A DNA stretch of 64,000 nucleotides from JAKZVK01 sp965248255 (GCA_965248255.1 CBDFIW010000004.1:3162001-3226000); one strand, 5' to 3'; shown: positions 38,603 to 48,243, counted from the first letter of the stretch. A program made the numbers and translations. Notes: generated by a model not told the origin, from the letters alone.

Positions 38603-39436
38603 TTACCGCAACAGTTCTTCCAACTGAATGCGCTCGTCGGTCTTTTCGTCGCGGTACTTGACGATGACCGGGGTGTAGAGCGAGAGGTTCCAGCTTTTGC
38701 CAGCGCCTGAGGTGATGGGGCGGCTGCCAGGGACCACGACAGCGCCTGGAGGAATTACGAGCGGTTTGTCGGCCCCGGCGCGATGGACGGTTTCGTGGAC
38801 GATGTCATAGACCGGCGTCGAGCGGGTGAGAATGACGCCGGCTCCCAACACCGCGGCTGACTTGACGATGGTTCCTTCGTAGACGCCGCAGTTTCCGCCC
38901 AGCAGGACGTTGTCTTCGATGATCACCGGCAGCGCGCCGACCGGCTCGAGGACGCCACCGATCTGCGCCGCCGCGCTGACGTGGCAGTTCTTGCCGACCT
39001 GGGCGCAACTGCCGACCAGCGCGTGGGAGTCGATCATCGATCCGTCGTCGACGTACGCGCCGACGTTGATGTACATCGGGGGCATGCAGGTGACACTCTT
39101 GCCGACGTAGCAGCCGTCGCGGACGCTCGAACCCCCGGGCACGATACGGACACTGCTCGAGAGGTCGAAGCCCCGCAGCGGGTAGGTCGACTTGTCGAAG
39201 AACGAAAACCGGTCGCCCGACATGTCGACCGTCTTACCCATACGGAAACCGGCCAGGATGCCGCGCTTGACCCAGGCGTTGACCTTCCAGCCGAGTGGTG
39301 AGGTGGGGTCTGGCTCGGCCGCGCGGGCCTGGCCGGAGTTCAAGGCGGCCTTGAACTCTTGAAAGACCTCCATGTCTTGATGGTCGTAGTCTTCAGAGTT
39401 CTTTTCGGACAGTCGATCGATGAGAGTTTCGAGCAT
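38603..39436 (-). CDS. dapD: Tetrahydrodipicolinate N-succinyltransferase
   Basis: A 277-residue left-handed beta-helix enzyme that transfers succinyl from succinyl-CoA to tetrahydrodipicolinate in the succinylase route to diaminopimelate and lysine. Hexapeptide repeats are clear (VRDGCYVGKSVTCMPPMYINVGAYVD, IDSHALVGSCAQVGKNCHVSAAAQIGGVLEP split over several turns) with the GNCGVYEG segment. Follows dapA on the same strand with a 183-bp gap. The complete, clean frame contrasts with broken neighbours. Confidence 0.95.
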   Translation of the reverse strand: MLETLIDRLSEKNSEDYDHQDMEVFQEFKAALNSGQARAAEPDPTSPLGWKVNAWVKRGILAGFRMGKTVDMSGDRFSFFDKSTYPLRGFDLSSSVRIVPGGSSVRDGCYVGKSVTCMPPMYINVGAYVDDGSMIDSHALVGSCAQVGKNCHVSAAAQIGGVLEPVGALPVIIEDNVLLGGNCGVYEGTIVKSAAVLGAGVILTRSTPVYDIVHETVHRAGADKPLVIPPGAVVVPGSRPITSGAGKSWNLSLYTPVIVKYRDEKTDERIQLEELLR

Positions 39437-39619
39437 GGTGTGTGAAAAAAGAGGCTGCTGCTTTACGAGATTCAGAGCCGCGGGCGGGAGCCAGCGGTGA
39501 GGCTCGCGAGTCTTGATAGCTTTACAGAATATCCCTCTCCGATCCGAAACCGCTCAACGCGGGCTCCAGCCCACGGCTCTGCGTCGTGCTTCGAAACGGC
39601 TCGCTCGTCAGGGGCATCG

Positions 39620-40519
39620 TCAGTCCGCCGAGGCGGCGATGGGCTCGACGAGGCCGACGCCGGCAAGGACTTGCTCGATCTTGGCCTGGCTCTCGGGCCG
39701 GGGCGGCACCATCGGAAGGCGGTAGGCCGGCTCGATACGGCCCATGATCGCGAGTGCGGCTTTGACCGGCCCCGGGCTCGACTCGGTGAAATTGATCTCC
39801 ATGAGCGCGTGGTAGCGCCGGTGGATTTCGCGCGCCCGTTCGAAGTCGCCCTTGGCGCAGGCGTCGCAAAGCTGCGACATCTCGACCGGGATTTCGTTCG
39901 ACGCCACTGAGATGACACCAGTGCCACCGAGAGCCATCAGCGCCAGCGTGACCGAGTCGTCGCCGGACAGTACGGAGAAGGTCTTCGGTACCAACTGAAA
40001 GATCTCGCCCATCTGCCCGATGTCGCCCGAGGCTTCTTTGACGCCGACTACGTTGTCGATCGAGGCCAGGCGCGCCAGCGTCGAGGGGATGATGTTAATG
40101 CCGGTCCTGCTGGGGACGTTGTAGACCACGACCGGAAGGCGGGTGGCGGCGGCGATGGCGCTGTAGTGCTGGTAGAGTCCTTCGGGTGTGGGCTTGTTGT
40201 AATACGGCGTCACTGACAGCAGCCCGTCCACTTCCATACCTTCCAACTCGCGAGCCAACTCGCCCACTTCGTTGGTGCAATAACCGCCGCAGCCTGCGAG
40301 GATCGGGACCTTGCCCTTCGCCTCTTCGAGCGTGATCTCGACCACTCGAAGATGCTCTGGGCGTGACAGCGTGGGGCTCTCACCGGTCGTTCCACAGGGG
40401 ACGAGGAAGTGAATGCCACTTTCGACCTGCCAGCGAACCAGGCGGCGGAAAGCGTCCTCGTCGAGCGATCCATCCTTACGGAAGGGTGTCACTAATGCGG
40501 TGCCGCAACCTGTGAACAT
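39620..40519 (-). CDS. dapA: 4-Hydroxy-tetrahydrodipicolinate synthase
   Basis: A 299-residue class I aldolase-fold enzyme that condenses pyruvate with aspartate semialdehyde, the first committed lysine step. Motifs: FTGCGTALVTPF start, CGTTGESPTLS, the YNVPSRTGIN segment with the catalytic-triad Tyr, and VGVKEASGD with the Schiff-base Lys. The Arg for carboxylate binding is in PSRTG. The frame is intact. It belongs with dapD downstream and lysC-dapB about 3 kb upstream; a broken propeller gene has come between dapB and dapA. Confidence 0.96.
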   Translation of the reverse strand: MFTGCGTALVTPFRKDGSLDEDAFRRLVRWQVESGIHFLVPCGTTGESPTLSRPEHLRVVEITLEEAKGKVPILAGCGGYCTNEVGELARELEGMEVDGLLSVTPYYNKPTPEGLYQHYSAIAAATRLPVVVYNVPSRTGINIIPSTLARLASIDNVVGVKEASGDIGQMGEIFQLVPKTFSVLSGDDSVTLALMALGGTGVISVASNEIPVEMSQLCDACAKGDFERAREIHRRYHALMEINFTESSPGPVKAALAIMGRIEPAYRLPMVPPRPESQAKIEQVLAGVGLVEPIAASAD

Positions 40520-40869
40520 AAGTCAACCTCCTGCGCTGCGTCCTCACTTAGCGGATACTTCCGCCGCTCTCGCTGGACCAAGCCGCATGGAATACTTGGC
40601 GCTCGCATCGAGGATATCTCAAATCCAATACCCACTCAACCTTCGAATCAATCCGATGCCCCGGTTTGTCCGGCCTCGCACCCAACGCCGAAGCGCCGAC
40701 GACCCAGCACCCAAGCGGCCCGGACGCCAGGGACGGGTCAGCGCCCAAGCACTCTACGCGCGTTGTGAAGCCTAAGAACGAGGCACACTCCTGCAACAGG
40801 TGGGAACACTTCTTCACGTGCAAACAGACACGGGCGCGGCATGCCAAACACACCGCGCCCCCAACAAAC
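40520..40869. other. Intergenic region with one hairpin
   Basis: 350 bp between the dapA start and the end of the propeller gene. It must hold the dapA promoter if the propeller transcript stops at the hairpin at 40832-40860. No gene is recognised; a 101-codon open frame on the minus strand lacks features. Confidence 0.45.
40832..40860 (-). terminator. Hairpin, possible terminator of the propeller gene
   Basis: A perfect 8-bp stem GGGCGCGG/CCGCGCCC with a 13-base loop, 10 bp past the propeller gene's stop on the minus strand. The following minus-strand bases (GTGTCTGTTTGC) are only partly T-rich, so intrinsic termination is likely weak. Confidence 0.45.
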
Positions 40870-42946
40870 TCAAGGCAGCATGATCGTGATCGACTTGTGA
40901 TAAGTCGACCGGTGAATATGAGTGTACCCGTTGATCACCCGGTCCCAGACCACCAGATGGAACGTGTGCGCACACCGTGTCGACGTTGAATCACCGGCCA
41001 CCGTGGCGCTCCAGGGCGACGAAGGGACCAGCGACGAGATCAGCCCGGCCCACTTCTTGTTCGGCGTCGGCACGTACGTCCGCGAGCCGACACCCTTCGA
41101 CTTATTGTCACCCCACAGCGCCGTCAGACTCCAACTCTTGAGATGGCCTTCCGCATCATTGGCCGTGATCCGGAAACGGAAGCGGTCTGTGGGCCGGCTG
41201 ACGATCGCGCACGTCCCCACAATCTCCGTCCCCGACGGCTGCAGATAGTGGATGATCTGATCAATCGAAGCCGCGGGCCGGTGGTTGTCGATCCGTACCA
41301 GAAACGAGTCCGTCGAGACCTGCGTCGCGGGATTCCTGAGCCGATACGTACGCACTCGAATGCGATGTAGACCGTCCGGAAGCCCCAGCGTGTACAGCCG
41401 ATACGCCAGCCAGTGGTTGTACCAGACCTGACTCGGCGGACGAACGCGGTAGTAGCCTCCCGCAAGCGGCCCCAACGACTGAATCTCGAAGCGGTTCGTC
41501 GTCGTGCTCCAGCGATAGTCACTCCATGTCTGCAGAGGTTCGACTGAGTCAACCCACAACCGGTAGTAGCGCGCTCCCTCCGCGTAGGCCCTCGTATGGT
41601 TGAACATGATCGACAGCGACCCGCCAAACGGCGCGTCCTTGACCTGGAAAAAAGTAGCTTGGCTCGGCCGTCGTGTCCGCGTAGCCGCGTATAGTAGCCG
41701 CCCCGCCTTGCGTAATGCGGTCCCGGGGAACATGCCCCACGCCCAGCAACAACGGCCCCGCCGCACCGAACACGTCCGCCACGAAATCAACGTCTGTAAT
41801 GACCGAGTTGTTGCACGCCAGCACTCGGCTCGCGGAGACCATCGCGACGCTCGAAGGTCTCGAGGCCAGCCCCGTCGCGATGCGCCTGACTTGCGGCGTC
41901 GAACGCGTCAGATCGATCAACGTCACGCGGTTCGCCGGATCTCTCTCGGCCAACAGAATCGCGCTCTCGCCCGGGTCACTCCAAGTCATGAAGAAGGGAT
42001 TCTGCAATCCCGAAGCGATCGTGTCACGGTTACCGGTGCTGATCTCGATCCGCTCGACACGGTGCCCCGACGGGTCTTGCAAGCTCACGTAGGCGAAGCG
42101 CTGATCATTCGTCATCAACAAGCCAATCGCTCGATTGAAGCCGCTCGCCAGAACAGTCCTGGCGCCGTTGGCCAGATTGATGCGCAACAATCGGCCCGAC
42201 GCGCCAAACTCTACGACGTAGGCTTGCCCGCGCACTTCGTCGAGCGAAATCTGATGCGGCGCGGTCATCCCCGCGGCAACCTGCGTCGTTGTCGCGGCCG
42301 AACGGTTGGCCGACGCGAGCCTCACCCGCAGTAGCCTGCCGCCTCGCTCGGTGACGTAGGCAAATTGCCCGTCTTCGGTTAGCACGATGTCCTCGGGACG
42401 GTCATACCCGGTTCCCAAAACCGTCAGGCCTGACCGCAAACGATAGGTGATCCACTGGATCCGCATGTTGTAGCCGTACCGAACAACCCGAACCTTGGCG
42501 TAGTTGCCCGAACTGGTCCGCACAGCGAAAACCGTACCGGTCGTGAGCTGATTTGTCGCGTTGTTGTTCCCATTGAGTGGCGCCGAGCTGTAAGGCAAGG
42601 ATTGCAGGACGGCCGGTGTGATCGACCCGAAACTGGCCGTTCCGACGAGCGCGAGTTCAGCCCCGTTCCGCGGGTCCATCGATCGCCGCACCGACGTGTG
42701 CTGCTGCCAGAAGACATCCACGCCAGGAGTCGACAGGCCCCCTTGGACACCGTTATCGAAGTTGAAACTGAAGGTCCCCCGCAGCACGGTTGTGCCGGAA
42801 GAAACCACCGTCGCCGCGGGCCGAATCAGATCCAGCCGTGAGATCCGGCCTGAGAATTCCACAAAGAAGAGTTGATTCGTGTCATTTCGGTAGTGGCTGC
42901 CAATCGCCCCACCGAGCCCGCTCGCCAGTTCTTTCGTAGTCGCCAT
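40870..42946 (-). pseudogene. Large leaderless beta-propeller protein, frameshifted
   Basis: Two frames form one protein of about 690 residues. ATG 42946 is chosen because AAGGAG lies 8 bases upstream; the open frame extends further without features. No signal peptide (MATTKELASGLGGAIG). Residues 1-190 are a beta-rich module with a TGTVFAVRTSSGNYAKVRV segment; about 200-420 are YncE/NHL-like propeller repeats (YDRPEDIVLTEDGQFAYVTE, INLANGARTVLASGFNRAIG). The second frame holds FFQVKDAPFGGSLSIMFNHT and an Ig-like or sugar-binding C-terminus. The break is at a run of six T near 41650 (minus-strand sense); five T would join AEPSYFFQVKDAPF. Function unknown. It lies inside the lysine gene cluster between dapB and dapA. 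Confidence 0.65.
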
Positions 42947-43148
42947 TGCATTTCTCCTTGTACCCCGGGATGAGTTCTCATAAAGCGCAGCAGCGAGAAG
43001 TTCGAGAGGTGTTTCGCTGACCGCTTGAGCCGACAGCGAATTCAAATCGAAGGGACTGCTCGAAATCTCCTGCCGCGCTAATCAGAAGAGGATTTCCGAT
43101 GGGGCTCCTCCGACAGCGCCAGTCTACACGTCAACCTGGTGAAACACA

Positions 43149-43438
43149 ACCGTCTCTCTACAGGGCTGTCGCCGCCCAATAGAAATGTCCCCTTGGGCGC
43201 TAAGCTCTTGAGCCCTTTCGCCTTGTTGAACCGAGTGCGGTTTTTGCGACGGCGAGGGAGCAGTCAAGGGCGAGCCCGTTGCGCTTGGCTTTGCGGACCC
43301 TTGACGGTTCCCTCGGCGTCGCCATCATCAGCCTGCAAGGCGAAGGGCCGACCACGAACCTGATCCAGAGGGGACATTTCTATTGGGCGCAAAAGGGGAC
43401 AATTTGATTGGGCTACAACACCGTCTCTCTACAGGGCT
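43149..43438. repeat. Inverted-repeat module flanked by 19-bp direct repeats
   Basis: The sequence ACCGTCTCTCTACAGGGCT occurs at 43149-43167 and again at 43420-43438. Inside, a 21-bp arm beginning CGCCCAATAGAAATGTCCCC (43173-43193) is inverted at 43369-43389, and a related but diverged copy (GGGGACAATTTGATTGGGC) lies at 43395-43413. No transposase frame fits in the 175 bp between the arms. It resembles a non-autonomous element or the remains of an IS whose ends carry the GGGGACATTTCTATTGGGC sequence. It sits between the propeller gene and dapB; the rest of 42947-43486 shows no gene. Confidence 0.65.
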
Positions 43439-43486
43439 TTTTTCGGAGAACAGGTATTTGCCCTCTCCTTGGGTGAGCATTTTCGC

Positions 43487-44203
43487 TTACCTCATCTGGT
43501 CCCAAACGGACGAAAACTCGTAGAGCCCTTGGCGACCGACGGTCCAGCGGGCCGCGCGCATCGCGCCGCGGGCGAAACCGACGCGGCTGCGGGCCGTGTG
43601 GGTGAGCTGAATCGTGTCCGCCTCAGAGTCGAAGCCGATCTCGTGGCGTCCCGGAATGGCGCCGGCGCGGTTGCTCGAGACATCGATGTTGCGCTCGTAA
43701 CCGCTGTCTTTCATGGCCTCGACCAGCCGCAGCATGGTGCCCGAGGGGGCGTCTTTCTTCATGCTGTGGTGAATCTCGTACGCCCAGGCTTCGTAATCCT
43801 CTTCGTTGGCCAGAGTGCGTGCCGCGGCCTCGACGATGCGGTAGAAGACCTGCACGCCGACGGAGAAATTCGCACCGTAAACCAAGCCGATGTTATCACG
43901 CTCCACGGCGGCCTGTACGCGCGGCAATTCGTCGAGCCACCCCGTGGTTCCGATGACCAGATTCACGCCGAGCGCGGAGATCTTGACCGCATTGTCGGCC
44001 ACGACCGGCGGGATCGAGAAGTCGATCGCCACCTCGATGCCGACGAAATTCCCGGCCGTGATGCCCTCGCCGTCGACGTTGTTGAATTCATCAAGCTTCA
44101 GCGCCGTTTCGAATTCGAACTCAGGCGCGACCTGCTCGATCATGCGGCCCATCTTGCCGTAGCCGACGATGGCAAGCTTGGTCGCTGGGTTGGACTCGGC
44201 CAT
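43487..44203 (-). CDS. dapB: 4-Hydroxy-tetrahydrodipicolinate reductase
   Basis: A 238-residue NAD(P)H-dependent reductase of the lysine/diaminopimelate pathway. The N-terminal dinucleotide fold begins AIVGYGKMGRMI; the C-terminal domain has the substrate loop EIHHSMKKDAPSGT, with the catalytic His and Lys, and the family's VIGTTGW and NFSVGV segments. It is at the short end of the family range. It starts 15 bp after the lysC stop and is surely co-transcribed with it. Confidence 0.93.
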   Translation of the reverse strand: MAESNPATKLAIVGYGKMGRMIEQVAPEFEFETALKLDEFNNVDGEGITAGNFVGIEVAIDFSIPPVVADNAVKISALGVNLVIGTTGWLDELPRVQAAVERDNIGLVYGANFSVGVQVFYRIVEAAARTLANEEDYEAWAYEIHHSMKKDAPSGTMLRLVEAMKDSGYERNIDVSSNRAGAIPGRHEIGFDSEADTIQLTHTARSRVGFARGAMRAARWTVGRQGLYEFSSVWDQMR

Positions 44204-44218
44204 GGCTTGGACCGGACG

Positions 44219-45592
44219 TTAGGCGAAGACCTCTTCGTCGATCTCAGAGAAAAACGTGTGATGAAGCGCCTCGACGGCAGGCCGCAAGTCCTTCTCTTCC
44301 ACGACGAAGCTAACGTTCAGCCGGGAAGCGCCCTGCGAGATCATCCTCACGTTGATGCCGTCGATCGCTTGGAAGAGCTTCGCGGCGATGCCAGGAGTAT
44401 AACGGATGTGATCGCCCACAACGCACACAATGCCCTGTCCGGAAACGGGTGTCACTTCAGCGAACTGCTTGAGTTCGCGGGTGATTTCGGACAGGCGGCT
44501 CGTGTCGTCGATGGTGAGCGAGACGCTGACTTCCGAGGTGGTGACCATATCGACGGCGGTCTCGTAGCGGTCGAAGATCTCGAAGATCTTCGCCAGGAAT
44601 CCGTGGGCCATCAGCATGCGCGTCGAACGCACCTCCACGACCGTGATGTCCTCTTTGTAGACGATGGACTTGACGATCGAGTGTCCGGGGCGGTTTTCGG
44701 CCACGATCGTCGTGCCGTCGGCCTCGGGCCGGCGCGAGTTGAGTACGCGAACCGGGATGCCGCTCTGCTTCGCGGGCAACATCGTGCTGGGATGCAGCAC
44801 CCGCGCCCCGAAGTAGGCCAACTCGGCCGCCTCGGCGAACGACAGGACCCTGATGCGGCGCGCGGAGGGCAGGATCGACGGGTCGGCGGTCATCACCCCG
44901 TCAACGTCGGTCCAGATTTGGACCTCGCCGGCGCCCAACCCGGCCCCGACGATCGAGGCGGTGAAGTCCGAGCCGCCGCGGCCGAGGGTGGACGTAACGC
45001 CGTCTTTCGTGGATGCGATGAAGCCGCCCATGACGGGGACCTTGCCGCTTCCGACCAACGGCGCGACTACTTCCTTGAGTCGGGCGTTTGTCTGCTCGAA
45101 GAGGGGAGAGGCTCCGCTGAAACGGCTGTCGGTGACGATGACTTGGCGGGAATCGACGTGGGCGGCGTCGAGCCCGTGGGCGCGGAGCGCCAAGGTCATC
45201 ACGAAGCTGGAGAGCCGTTCGCCGTAACTCGAGAGCGCATCGGCGGAACGCGGCGTCAGCTCGCCGAGAACCGTCAAGCCCCGCAGAAGCTCGGCTATCT
45301 CGCGGAAATGGCGGTCCAGATAGGCGCGCAACTCGTCTCGGGCGTCGGCCGGCGCCGCTGCACCGGCCTCTTTGCTGTGGAAGCTTCTGAGCTTCTCGAT
45401 CTGAGCCAGCGATTCATCGAGCTTGCCGGCCACGGCGGTTTCACCGGTTTCCAGCAGACGGTCGGTTGTCCTGCCCATCGCGGATACCACCACGACAGGG
45501 CGTCGCGGCGCACGCTCGGCGATAATGCCGCAGACTCTTTGGACTGCCTCGGCGCTCTCGAGGGAGCTACCGCCGAACTTCATCACGATCAT
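44219..45592 (-). CDS. lysC: Aspartate kinase
   Basis: A 457-residue aspartokinase that phosphorylates aspartate at the head of the lysine, threonine and methionine pathway. The N-terminal kinase has VMKFGGSSLESAE, TLGRGGSDFTA and the WTDVDGVMTADP segment. Two ACT domains fill the C-terminal 130 residues (ITVVEVRSTRM and VCVVGDHIRYTPGIAAK), implying feedback control by an end-product amino acid. The position directly upstream of dapB suggests the lysine-sensitive type. No lysine riboswitch could be recognised in the short region upstream. Confidence 0.95.
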   Translation of the reverse strand: MIVMKFGGSSLESAEAVQRVCGIIAERAPRRPVVVVSAMGRTTDRLLETGETAVAGKLDESLAQIEKLRSFHSKEAGAAAPADARDELRAYLDRHFREIAELLRGLTVLGELTPRSADALSSYGERLSSFVMTLALRAHGLDAAHVDSRQVIVTDSRFSGASPLFEQTNARLKEVVAPLVGSGKVPVMGGFIASTKDGVTSTLGRGGSDFTASIVGAGLGAGEVQIWTDVDGVMTADPSILPSARRIRVLSFAEAAELAYFGARVLHPSTMLPAKQSGIPVRVLNSRRPEADGTTIVAENRPGHSIVKSIVYKEDITVVEVRSTRMLMAHGFLAKIFEIFDRYETAVDMVTTSEVSVSLTIDDTSRLSEITRELKQFAEVTPVSGQGIVCVVGDHIRYTPGIAAKLFQAIDGINVRMISQGASRLNVSFVVEEKDLRPAVEALHHTFFSEIDEEVFA

Positions 45593-45770
45593 GGTGTTGT
45601 CTTGGTTACCTAAGCACAGCGTTTCACAAGTTCAGTTACGTATCTGAGAGGGGCATCTGTCATCCTAGGCGTCTCGGGCGACATGCCGCGCCCTTACGTG
45701 GCAAACGAAACGTAACCGCATTTGCGAAACACACCACTAAGGCCGACGATTCGAGGCATGGTTCTCACCC

Positions 45771-47004
45771 CTACCGGTCGGTGACTTGCCGGATCACGCG
45801 CAGCAGGTTCAGGCCGAGGATCTTGCGAATTCGCTGCTCGGAGTAGCCCAGCCCTTGCAGCGCCTTCGTCATCTCAGGATAGTCGCTGATGTCTTTGATC
45901 TCGCGCGGCAGCAGCGGCCCGCCGTCAAAGTCGGAACCCAAGCCGATGTGGTCTTCGCCCACCAGGTTGACACCGTAGTCGATGACCCTGGCGAGCTGAT
46001 CGACCCCCATCCAGTACTCATCCGGGACAGCGCTCTTGGGCACCATGGGTAGGGTAAGCCTCTCGGTCGCATCAATCTCCTAGATAGTCAGGCTTGCATG
46101 CTGACTGAGCTTCTTTGAGATGTCCGCCACGATCGGGACCCCTTGGTGTTTCCAGTCGAAGTACTTGGGGTTGTTGAGACGTGCTGCCCCACTGCAGCGA
46201 GATGACGCCGCCTTTGGACGCCACGGCCTTCGCGGTTTTGTCGCTGATGCAGCGTGGGATGTCGATGAAGTGGCGGAAGCCCCCGTGCGTATAGATCACC
46301 GGGTCTTCGCTCAACGCGACGGTTTGCTGGATCGTCTCTTCAGAGCCGTGCGCGACGTTGATGACCATGCCTAGCCGGTTCATCTCTTTGACGACCTCGC
46401 GGCCGTGGTCGTTGAGCCCTCCCCACTTGCTGACGTCGCAGCAGGAGTCGACGTAGTTGCTGGTGTAGTTGTGAGCGGTGAGTGGCGATGAACGCAGGCC
46501 GAGGCGATAGAGGGCCCTGAGTAGATGCAGGTCTCCGTCCAGGTCAAACGGGCCCTCCAGGTCGAGGAACGCGGCGATCTTGCCCTCGCCGTTTATGCGT
46601 TCGATGTCGGCGGCGTTGAGAGCGAGCTCGATCTTGTCGTTGTGTTTATCGATCTGCGCGAGGGCGAGCTCGACCACACGGAAGGTGTTTTTGGTCTCGT
46701 GGCGGTTGGGGTAGTAGGGCTCAGCGGTGTAGAGGGAGAAGAACATGGCGTCGAGGCCGCCTTCGATGGCGCGAGGCAGGTCGACGTGGCCGTCTTCGTA
46801 GCGGTCGCCCATGTCGAGGCCCTCAAGCAGTTGGCGGCTCATCCAATGGACATGCGAGTCCATGACGAAGGCATCTCGATGGAGATCACCTGTAGTTGTC
46901 GCGGCCTTGGTTTGGGGAGAGTCCGAGCCGGTCGACTCCGAAGTTGGGCCTTCACACTCGACCATCACCACCCATAAACAAGACAAAACAAACGCTTTCC
47001 GCAT
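45771..47004 (-). pseudogene. Membrane-dipeptidase-like M19 peptidase, frameshifted and with a stop
   Basis: The first frame (47004 to about 46190) starts with a hydrophobic leader ending in Cys (MVEC, possible lipoprotein). It carries the M19 zinc residues FVMDSHVHW, DLEGPFDLDG, ARSSPLTAHNY-like and VINVAHGSEE, plus IYTHGGFRH. Near 46185 the frame is lost; dropping one base in ACGTCTC restores GSTLNNPKYFDWKHQG. That frame then meets a TAG at about 46079-46081, after which it stays open through GVNLVGEDHIGLGSDFDGG to the C-terminus at 45771. Two independent lesions make this a true pseudogene. Intact, it would cleave dipeptides in the periplasm. Confidence 0.8.
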
Positions 47005-47204
47005 TTGCAGATCGTAACATAGGCCTACGAAGCCTCCTCGGCTGTGAACCGGCCATCTGGGGTTGCGGCCTGGGCTTGTGAGCGAGTCAACTTCTGCGCC
47101 GCCGTTTTCCGCCCGACCTGATCCCGTATGTGGTGGGGAGGCGGGTCGGCGTCTTCTTGACTCCCCTTTCCGGCTGCCCGTACAATAAGGCAGCAGGAGG
47201 CCAC

Positions 47205-47450
47205 ATGGCTCTACTCACCGCCCCATACGCACCCCAGGCTCTGATTATTCCCACTTTGGGCGTGCAGGAACTGATTATCATACTGCTGATCGCTGTTCTG
47301 ATCTTCGGCGGGAGGAAGATTCCCGAGATCGGCAAGGGGATCGGCGACGGTATCCGACAGTTCAAGAGCGCCTTGAAGGGGGAGGAAAAAACCACGGCGA
47401 AGACGGAGGACAAGAAAGAGGCACCCCACCCCTCTTCGTCCACCAGCTAA
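47205..47450 (+). CDS. tatA: Twin-arginine translocase subunit TatA/E
   Basis: An 81-residue single-helix protein of the TatA/B/E family, the pore-forming part of the system that exports folded proteins. The signature VQELIIILLIAVLIFGGRKIPEIGKGIG contains the polar residue at the start of the helix, the FGG hinge and the amphipathic helix; the Lys/Glu tail is disordered. ATG 47205 follows AGGAGG by 5 bases. No tatC or tatB is adjacent. A strong terminator follows at 47524. Confidence 0.9.
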   Translation: MALLTAPYAPQALIIPTLGVQELIIILLIAVLIFGGRKIPEIGKGIGDGIRQFKSALKGEEKTTAKTEDKKEAPHPSSSTS

Positions 47451-47523
47451 GAAGGGCGAAGCGACAAACAGCTCCACAGCCGAGGCTGAATCCTCTAATC
47501 CCCGGGCGCGGAGAGTTCAATGG

Positions 47524-47553
47524 AGTCCCATCCAGCAACTGGATGGGACTTTT
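47524..47553 (+). terminator. Rho-independent terminator after tatA
   Basis: A perfect 12-bp stem AGTCCCATCCAG/CTGGATGGGACT with a CAA loop, directly followed by TTTTCGTTT on the plus strand. It lies 73 bp after the tatA stop and before the convergent HU gene, which ends at 47573. Confidence 0.85.
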
Positions 47554-47572
47554 CGTTTCCCCGGCGGCGAAC

Positions 47573-47875
47573 CTACTTCTTCGGCGGGACGATGGCGTCC
47601 TTCGCCGATTTCGCTAACCGAAACTTGACGACCTTCTTGGCGGGAATCTTGATGGTCTCGCCGGTCGCCGGATTGCGCCCGAGGCGGGCCTTGCGGTCTG
47701 AACGCACCAACCGTCCGATGCCCGGGATGATGCAAACGCCGGCCCGCTTCGTCTCCTTGACGGCCAGGTCAGCGAGAGCTTCCAGCATATTCTTGGTGTC
47801 CTTCTTGTTCGATCCGGTCTGCTCGGCAAGCGCTGCGACGACCTGCGCTTGAGTCAGTTTCTTTTTCTCAGCCAT
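47573..47875 (-). CDS. HU/IHF-family DNA-binding protein
   Basis: A 100-residue histone-like protein. The beta-arm region GIGRLVRSDRKARLGRNPATGETIKI has the GRNPxTG tip with the intercalating proline. The N-terminal helices (LTQAQVVAALAEQTGSNKK) form the dimer core, and the C-terminus is Lys-rich. It bends DNA in the nucleoid. The ribosome site AAGGAGG is 4-5 bases before the ATG, so expression should be high. It lies convergent to tatA. Confidence 0.93.
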   Translation of the reverse strand: MAEKKKLTQAQVVAALAEQTGSNKKDTKNMLEALADLAVKETKRAGVCIIPGIGRLVRSDRKARLGRNPATGETIKIPAKKVVKFRLAKSAKDAIVPPKK

Positions 47876-48243
47876 GCTCCTCCTTGTGTGTTTGACCCTG
47901 GTGGGTCGGAGATTGCTTCAATAAAACATAATCGTCGAAAGATGTTTTACGGCGTCGTCCCCATCATACGGGACTTTGAGGCGCTTGTAAAGGGGTTGAA
48001 ACCGTTCGTGACCCTGTTTTTGCTGCTCTTCGGAGGCCCGGCTAACTTGACTTCCAAGCGCACCCGGGTCACGATGCCTCCAGCATACTCCGTCTCGGTA
48101 ACCGCCCCCATGTACGTCTTGTCCGAGTCCGACTCGGTCGATGAGTTGCGCGGTGGGAGCAACCCGCTTGAAGGCACCGTAGTCTCGTTCAGGAGCGGCG
48201 GCACGCATCGAACCTATAATGGTTCTCAAGGTTGCGGGGTCCG
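47876..48243. other. Divergent intergenic region between the HU gene and trmFO
   Basis: About 370 bp that must carry both promoters. A TATAAT at 48215-48220 is a good minus-10 candidate for trmFO. AT-richer sequence around 47915-47955 (ATAAAACATAATCGTCG, AGATGTTTTAC) probably contains the HU promoter. No gene is recognised. Confidence 0.5.
48188..48220 (+). promoter_or_regulatory. Candidate trmFO promoter
   Basis: TATAAT at 48215-48220 lies 23 bp before the trmFO ATG. The only minus-35-like hexamer is a weak TTCAGG at 48188-48193 with a long 21-bp spacer, so only the minus-10 is convincing. Confidence 0.35.

Noticed and set aside
40870..42946. Assignment of the leaderless propeller protein to a contractile injection system
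   Set aside because: No sheath, baseplate or spike genes are in the window, and the resemblance is only from memory, so it is left unnamed.
43469..45613. A 714-codon open frame on the plus strand
   Set aside because: It lies exactly opposite lysC and dapB, whose motifs are unmistakable; high-GC codon bias explains the open complement.
35841..47004. Possible recoding of TAG as glutamine, suggested by two in-frame TAG codons at Gln-like positions
   Set aside because: TAG is the true stop of thiF and xerC and other genes here, and both affected genes lie among other broken accessory genes, so nonsense mutation is simpler.
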